This document shows, piece by piece, positions 57,613 through 64,000 of a DNA stretch of 64,000 bases. Source of the stretch: Golubevia sp. BC0850. Lineage: Eukaryota > Basidiomycota > Exobasidiomycetes > Golubeviales > Golubeviaceae. The number at the start of each line of letters is the position of its first letter. Within the stretch, counting starts at the first letter, position 1. The notes beneath the pieces are model-generated. The model made no database searches, had not been told where the DNA came from, and saw nothing but the letters and a program-made list of their open reading frames with translations. Position numbers and translations under genes: made by a program. Location: assembly GCA_012976225.1 (NCBI GenBank), contig JAAVVG010000004.1, forward strand, positions 124,001 to 188,000. Reading direction: 5' to 3'.

Positions 57613-60600
57613 ATGAGTTCAAATAAAATGTGAGTTCAGTTCTGTCATTTCAAAGTTCTCTTCGTCTGTCTTCTGAACCTAACTTAACCCTCTGTCTCCT
57701 ACCCTGAACCCTCCTTCTTCTCTGTACAGATTGATAGTTGGTCCGCCTTCAGGACAAATCGCTCAACTCATCACCAAAGTCACTGCAATTCAGAACAAGC
57801 ATGGTAAATTCGAAGCCATGTTCATCAACGGTGATCTATTCGCTCCTGGAAACTCGCAGAAAGAGGGTCAAGAAGCGGTGGAAGAGGAACAGGAAGGTGA
57901 AGAGAAGAACTTGTTGGATGGTCAATTGAAACGTGAGTGTCCCGGATGTTGGCAAAGCAAATGGAACGATTGTCAAAGTTGGATGAAAGAGAAAGTACCA
58001 GCAACGAAATCAACGTGGAGATCTAGATAGTAGATGGGACAAGCAAAGAGCAAGCAGAGTAGTCTATACTCTGGTCGTTTGCCTTCAGTCCAACGTCCCT
58101 CAATTAGAAGTAGATGGCTAGGCTAACTGAAGCTGAACTATAAGGAAATGAAGACCAAGAAGGAGCCCTCTTGCTGACCTCTATGACCTTCCCTCTCTTT
58201 CACCTTCACTTCAAGTTCCAATCCCAACTTACTTCACGATAGGTATCCAACCTCTACCTTCCTCAATCGTATCTCTAATTCAAACAAAGTCGCAAGAATC
58301 TTCAACGAATGACGCTCCTCTAGAGCTACTTCCCGACCTATACTTCTTAGGAAAGACTGGAATCAAAATGGTCAAAGGAATGAGAATCGCAGTAGCAGGA
58401 GGTGGTTGGAATGCAACCAAATGGGCTGAGTTATCTTGCTCCACCGATCAGATCAGTGAAGAGAAAGTGAGTCTGGCTCGAGTTTTCGACCCTCCTTCGA
58501 CAAAACCTAACCTTTCACCCTTCTCTCCCCCCTCTCTCTCAGTTGGATCTCTCCCCATTCATCACTCCTCAATCCATTTCAACTCTACTTTCACATCCAT
58601 CTTTCGCTTCTCCAATCCAACCTTCTTTACCTCCACCAGCTCCAACCTTCGCGAAAGAACCAACAACGTTAGCCGAAGCTCGAGCACAAGCCAAAACCAC
58701 CTCTACATCAACAACTCAACCTACCGACATTTCTTCAACTCCAAATCGACCTCCAATAGATCTTTTGTTCACAAACCCTTGGCCTTCGGGAATCACTTTA
58801 CATGAAAACCCAACTCTTTTACCTCACGAAACTTCAAGGACTTGGGGTTCACCACCTTTATCTCAACTTTTAAGACATTCAACTCCTAGATATTGTTTCT
58901 CTTTAGCTCCAGGACCTTCAGAATTTGATGAAACGAAAATCGTTGGATTAGATCCTGATGGAGAAGATGGGGAGATTCGTAAGACTGGAGTTTTTTATGA
59001 AAGAAGTCCTTATGAGAATGTTGGGATAAGCCCTAATTTAAGAGATAGTAATAAATATACTAGATTCATCAGTTTAGCTAGATTTGGGAACGAAAAGAAG
59101 AAAAGGTGGTTTATGGCTTTGAATCTAGTTGGAGCTGATCAGTTGGGAGAGAAACCTTTGGTCAAGGTTAATGGTGCTACTCTTAGTCCTTTTGCTATGA
59201 AGAGCGTCACCTCCGGAGATGGTAGGGGTGTAAAGAGAGAAGGTGAAGGAGGTGATGGATTGGAAAGCGGTCCGAATTTTAGGTGGAGTGCTGGGAATGG
59301 GAAGAAAAGAGTTAAGAGAGGTGAGTTTCAAAGTACATCTTTGTGTCGAGAGGTTCCACTCCTTTCAAATTTGATACGTTCTGAACATTTTCTTTTTTCC
59401 TTCCCGATCTTTTCTAGAAGGAGACAACGATGGACCTCCACCTCCAGGATACGTCTGTAAAGTCTGTCAATCAACAGATCATTACATTCGACTATGTCCT
59501 GTCAAACTTGAAAGAGATTCAAAGAACAATGCCAAAGGAACTGGGGCTAATACCTCAATGTCTAATGCTAGAGTTTGGGCTGGTCAAAATCTGGAACCAG
59601 CTCCGGAAGAGAAGAGAAACGAGGACGAAGGAGAAAGAGTGGTTCATGACAAGAATTCAACCCATGTTTTACCTTCAAAACCAAATGTTCCGTTACCTGC
59701 AGGTGAGCGGGGGAACAAGAGGGAGGTTTTACCAGTCGGACCCGAGGATTGTTGGTTCTGTTTGAGTAATCCTCAGTGTGCTAAACATTTGATTGTTGCT
59801 CTTGGTGAGTTCGTCGAGTGGATAGGAACTGTCTAGCTATGATTCTGTTCTCATCTGTTCTTTTCCTTATTCTCTTCACTTGTCAGGAAACGAGTGCTAC
59901 TTGTCTCTTCCCAAAGGACAATTGCCTCCTTCTTCCGACCCTCTATCTCCAGTTCCAGGAGGAGGTCACGTTCTAATAGTCCCATTAGAACACACCTCGT
60001 CAATACTTCTACCTTCAAACCCTTCTTCTCTACTCTCTGAAATCTCTCTCTGGAGAGCTTCTCTAATCAAAACTTATTCTGAATATTCAGCCGTAGCTGT
60101 CTCCTGGGAAATTGGAAGATTAGGTGGTCCAGGTTCAAGAGCTAGTCATACTCAAATTCAATTGGTTCCGATTCCTCAATCGAGAGAAGACGGATTGGAA
60201 GAGTTCTTTAGAAACTCTGCAAAGGAAATGGGTTATAAAGTCCAAGAAGATCAGGAATCGAAGGATGTCGTTGAGGGAAAGAAGAAAGCGGAAGGTGAAT
60301 TGGAAGGAAAGGCTAATTATTGTAGATTGGATTTAGGAGGTAAAACCTTTGTTCTTTGGTTGGATGAGAGTGAGAATAAGAGGTTTAGTTTGCAATGGCC
60401 GAGGTGAGTTTTAGTCAAGAGAGAGATTGGAAGTCTTTCCCTCTTCGATTCTGACCTTCCTAATGTCCTATGACTTATCCCTTCTCCCTTACTTCTTATG
60501 TCAAATTCTCAAAGACGAACACTCGCGACGTATCTCTCGGTGCCGGATCGAGCGGATTGGAAAGTCTGCGCTCGATCAGAAGCTGTAGAGGATGCGGAGA

Positions 60601-60738
60601 AAGCTGCTGTGAGTTTCTCGTAATGTTGGTAGGTGCTCATCATTTCACTCTAGCTGACACTTCTTTCCGTTTCCACTCCTTCTCCTGGTTCTTCAGTTTA
60701 AAGAGTGCTTCGAGGAGTTCGAGCCAGATTTCGATTAG
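57613..60738 (+). CDS. DRN1: Cwf19L1/Drn1-type lariat-debranching cofactor
   Basis: Eight exons, 57613-57629, 57730-57932, 58243-58466, 58543-59320, 59418-59804, 59887-60403, 60515-60608 and 60697-60738, give 753 residues. The N-terminal metallophosphatase-like domain (KILIVGPPSGQIAQLITKVT; KHGKFEAMFINGDLF; MRIAVAGGGWNATKW) lacks obvious catalytic histidines, as in yeast Drn1. A CCHC knuckle (CKVCQSTDHYIRLCPVK) follows. The CwfJ C1 HIT-like domain shows EDCWFCLSNPQCAKHLIVAL and GGGHVLIVPLEHTSS; the C2 domain ends KECFEEFEPDFD. Yeast Drn1 stimulates Dbr1 debranching of intron lariats. The first coding exon is 17 nt. 60739-61006 is a short convergent 3' spacer. Confidence 0.93.
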
Positions 60739-61006
60739 TTCTGCAACTTGTACAAAATTACTGTCGTCAACTCAGGAATTTAATCATACCTGCTGCTCGA
60801 TTTCATTCGATCTGAGATCAATTATCTGATGTGATTCCGAATCCGAAGGACGATTTGTGGCGAATTCATTAAAAGTAAGTCTTCTGTGTGTTGCGCTAGA
60901 TTACAGAATGAGAAAAAGCAAGTATGAAAATATCGAGAATGGATTCAACTATGAAGTATTACAGTTATTTAATTTTTCGGAAAAGAAGAGGAGCAATTCG
61001 ACTCTT

Positions 61007-63965
61007 TCAATCAGACCACTCTTTCTCAGTACTACCTGCTTCACCGTAGATGCCGCTCTCTCTCTTCCTACGTTCAATCGCCTCCTCATCCTCCTCCTCC
61101 TCTGCATCGTCTTCAGATGGAGAGTCATCATCAGTATCTAACCCTCTTGCTTTTCTCGCTTTCTTTCTCTGAATTTCGAACCAATCTTCTCCATCATCGT
61201 CTGGATCTACCTTCTTCTTCTTCTTTTCCTTAGATTCTCTGACCAAGGATTTAGGAATTGGATAGAGCTTGGTGACAGTCTTAGCAGCTCTTGGACCTAC
61301 GTAGCCAGAACTTGAGGCGTCTCCGTTCGTGACTCTGAATTGCTTGTGCATCGGAGTGACAAGATCGGAAGTATGAAGACCTGATCCAGGACGACGACGT
61401 TTGATTCCACGTGGTAGAGGAGGTTGGGCAGCTCTCTGCTCAGCGAGGATCTCTTTCAGGGCTATGACAGATGTGAAGACAGGGGATCGAAGAAAGATTG
61501 GAAGTCAGATCGTCGGTCATCATCGAGTCTCCGTCTTTTGATGCTCTTCTATCCCGCAAGTACTTACGTCTACCAGCGATTCCCCTCCTGGCCGAGGGAG
61601 TCATGGAGCGAGAGGGTTGGACAACTCTCTGAGGAGCATCAGCCCTGACCGACGAAGATCCATAGATAGACGCGTCAGCATCGCTAGCTTTCTCCTTCTC
61701 GGCGCTGGAGGAAGATGTCTGAAGCAGAAAAGAGATGAGAAATTAGAGGATCAGAAAGCTTGAGCAGGCTGAAGATGCTGCTCTGTCCCGCGTGCTCTCG
61801 AGAACTCGCCTTGTTTCCGACTCCTTCCTCTTCCTCTTCCTCGTCCTCGTCCTCGTCATCCAGAACGACTTGCTTCGCTTTCCCTTTTCCTTTTGGATTT
61901 GAAACGTCGCCCTTCTTGGAAGGACCACTTCTCGCAGCTGGCATCTCATCATTTTCGTCCTCGTCTTCTTCCTCATCAACATCTTGAATTCCTTTCCCGT
62001 TTGATCTTGCAACTCCTCTTCCACCACCGTTCTGGTTCCCATTCTCTTCCTCCTCCTCCTCGTCTTCTTCTTCTTCCTCTTCTCGTCTATAAGTTTTCTT
62101 CTTTTGACTTCCAGGCATAGTCTTGGATCTCTTAACAGAACTGGAGGCAGAAGCGATGGACTTGTTCGGAGAAGCATCCGTTCCAGCTTTTGATGAGGCA
62201 GTAGAAGCTCTTGGTCTTTTGCCTAAGTTCAAGGGACCAGAGACACTCGAAGAATTCGGTTTCGATACTACCTGAATCTCTTCGTCTGATCCAATGAGAT
62301 CGAGAGGATCTCTCTCTTCATCTTCAGCTGCTTGCTTCTTCTTTGCTTCCTTTTCCGCTTTCTTCTGAGCAGCTCCAGCCTTCTTCTTAGCGGCTGCAGT
62401 CGGAGGCTTCTTTGTCGTCTCGGTCTTGGGATTTGCTTTACCCTTTCCTTTCCCGTTCCTCCTCGCTCCAGGTTCATAGAAGTCAGAGTCGTTTGCATCC
62501 TCTTTGGCGTTCGACTTTCGAGCGAATTCGGCAGTTTCCTCGTCAGAATTGTTTGCAATCTCTTGATCCGATGCCTTTCCCTTTCCAGCGGGCTGCTTCT
62601 TCGAGGAGTTTTCCTGAACGTCTTCTTCCTCGTTGGAGTCCACGATTTTCGAGCCTTTTCCGGCGGCTCCTTCCTTGGATCCACTCGAAGCAGACTTAGA
62701 GTTTGATCCAGCTGTCTTTGCTCTGCCTTTGTTGGGAGAGACTGAACGACTGTTGCTTCTGGTAGAGGCCGTCCTGCCTTTCGATGTTGAGGCTGTACGA
62801 GGTCTAGCATTGGCCGAAGTGTCGTTTCCATCTTCTTGATCGTCTTCGTCTTCTTCGCTCTCTGCGATGAGAGGTTTTGGCTTCCCCTTGAATTTCTTGT
62901 TGGACTTGGCAGGCTGAACGACGATTTGGACTTCGGAATCGGAATCCGAACCTGAATCTACTCTATTCCTCTTCTCGTTTCCCTTGATCTTGCCACCACC
63001 CTCCTCTTCCTCTTCTATGTTCTCAACTTCATCGTCATCGTCAGAATGAGCTGATTTTCCTTTTCCCTTTCCTCCTCTCTTTCCCTTGGAAGAAGGTGGC
63101 GCTGAACCTGCTCTTGTGACACCTCTGGTGGCAGCTCCGGTCTTGGCAGCAGGAGGATCCTTCTTCGACCTCAATTCGTCTCCATCCTTGCTAACTGTAG
63201 GAGCATAGTTAGTTGTGGTTGCTGCTCTACGAGCTGGTCTACCAGCGGCAGTGACCTCCTGAGCCACTTGAGCGGTCTTGTTCTCTTCCTTCTCTGACTC
63301 CTCGTCACTAGCTTGAGACTGTTTTTGAGACTGCTTCTTGGACTCGGAGGATGTTTTCGTGGCAGCTTTCGATTTTCGAGGTTGCAATTCTTCTTCTGAC
63401 TCAGAGTCAGAGGGATTTCCATGAGAAGTCTTAGATCTAGAGAGCAGAGATTGAGGACCTTTGTTCTTCCCTCCGTAAGTGGTAGCTCTTTTGACGACAG
63501 CTGGAGAGGATGCAGTTCGCTTTCTTTGAGCTGCTTCGGAGACTGATTGACCTATCTCAACATCCGATTCCTGCAGTTCCTCCTCTTCACTTTCGTCGAC
63601 GTTCATAGGTCTGGTTCCACCCCCCTTGCCCGTAGTTCCAGGAAGAGTTGTAGCTCCAGTCTGATCGTTGTCTACTGCTCCACTTGAAGGAAAGGCGCTT
63701 GGAATATCAGAATCTCCCGAAGAACTTGGGACTGGCGTTGAATTTGGAACTTTGGGCTTGGACGCTGAACTTTCTGGAACTTTCTCGATTCCCTTTCCAG
63801 AGGTAGAAGAGAAGCGACCGCCATTCTTCTTGATGGATTTGAGAGGAGAACCGTTTGCGGTGTGAGGGAAAGTTGATTGTTGAGCTTCATCTGAAAGATT
63901 GTGGGAATCTGGGAGGAGAGAGAGCTCTGCTGCTGTGGCACGACGAACAGCGGAAGAGCTCACAC
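61007..63965 (-). CDS. Charged low-complexity nuclear-type protein, partial at right edge
   Basis: Three exons are visible, 63965-61810, 61718-61568 and 61461-61007, about 920 residues; a CAG acceptor at 63966 shows that earlier exons lie beyond the edge. Exon 1 alternates acidic runs with Lys/Ser runs (KGKGKSAHSDDDDEVENIEE; SNKKFKGKPKPLIAESEEDE). The last 200 residues look more conserved: SMTPSARRGIAGRPLKEILA, then EQRAAQPPLPRGIKRRRPGS, AAKTVTKLYPIPKSLVRE and DWFEIQRKKARKARG. Intron 1 (61809-61719) has a GC donor; without it the frame shifts and stops. The composition is that of nucleolar or chromatin-bound proteins, but I do not recognise the family. Confidence 0.8.
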
Positions 63966-64000
63966 CTGTTCGTGGGAGAGGGGGTAATGAGTACGAGATT

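Noticed and set aside
61740-61809. Read-through end of the right-edge gene (KASSREHAGQSSIFSLLKLS)
   Set aside because: Using the GC donor restores a longer frame with compatible phase at the next two junctions, so the read-through tail is taken as intron.

Overview
The window is 64 kb of nuclear DNA from a fungus, most probably a basidiomycete. Genes sit 0.1-2 kb apart and carry many short introns (GTGAGT/GTAAGT donors, CAG/TAG acceptors, mostly 50-120 nt). They include a chitin deacetylase, a sterol glucosyltransferase with GRAM and PH modules, an intron-bearing divergent H2A/H2B pair and a urease accessory GTPase. I would lean to Pucciniomycotina from intron style and moderate GC, but that is inference. 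I see no transposon, LTR element, provirus, CRISPR array, rRNA or convincing tRNA. All exon joins below were made by eye and checked for phase; none has transcript support.

Layout, left to right. 1-2923 (-) is an Rco1-like PHD protein cut by the left edge. 3435-8392 (-) is Atg26/UGT51 sterol glucosyltransferase. 9587-14413 (-) is a 1,608-residue single-exon, low-complexity protein with a cysteine cluster near its end. 15186-20061 (-) is a 14-exon TFIIIC subunit Tfc4. Two doubtful small genes lie in 20.1-21.7 kb. 22001-24364 (+) is a Ptc7-type mitochondrial PP2C phosphatase. 24725-27693 (-) is acyl-CoA oxidase. 28346-30149 (-) is a GPI-type chitin deacetylase. 30960-32641 (-) is a TPR/F-box protein, and 33113-33845 (-) a small spliced gene. 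34109-36010 holds H2B and H2A, divergent, with a mirrored promoter.

36921-39811 (+) is a Sur1-type GT32 mannosyltransferase. 40765-43173 (+) is a secreted alpha/beta hydrolase with a basic tail. 43751-46683 (+) is a Sec14/CRAL-TRIO protein of Csr1 type. 47669-51500 (+) is a CSC1/OSCA-type channel with a 9-nt micro-exon. 52958-54802 (+) is an unknown serine-rich protein. 55944-57512 (-) UreG and 57613-60738 (+) a Cwf19L1/Drn1 homologue share a 100-bp bidirectional promoter. 61007-63965 (-) is an acidic/basic low-complexity nuclear-type protein cut by the right edge, with a GC-AG intron.

The genes do not form a pathway cluster. They are mostly housekeeping: chromatin (Rco1, H2A, H2B), transcription and RNA (Tfc4, Drn1), lipid and sterol handling (Atg26, Pox1, Sur1, Sec14-like), cell surface (chitin deacetylase, secreted hydrolase) and nitrogen (UreG). 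The points most worth a second look are the mirrored histone promoter, the micro-exon, the GC-AG intron, pyrimidine repeats confined to introns, and several lineage-specific extensions or unknown proteins. I did not find evidence of a wholly new biological system.
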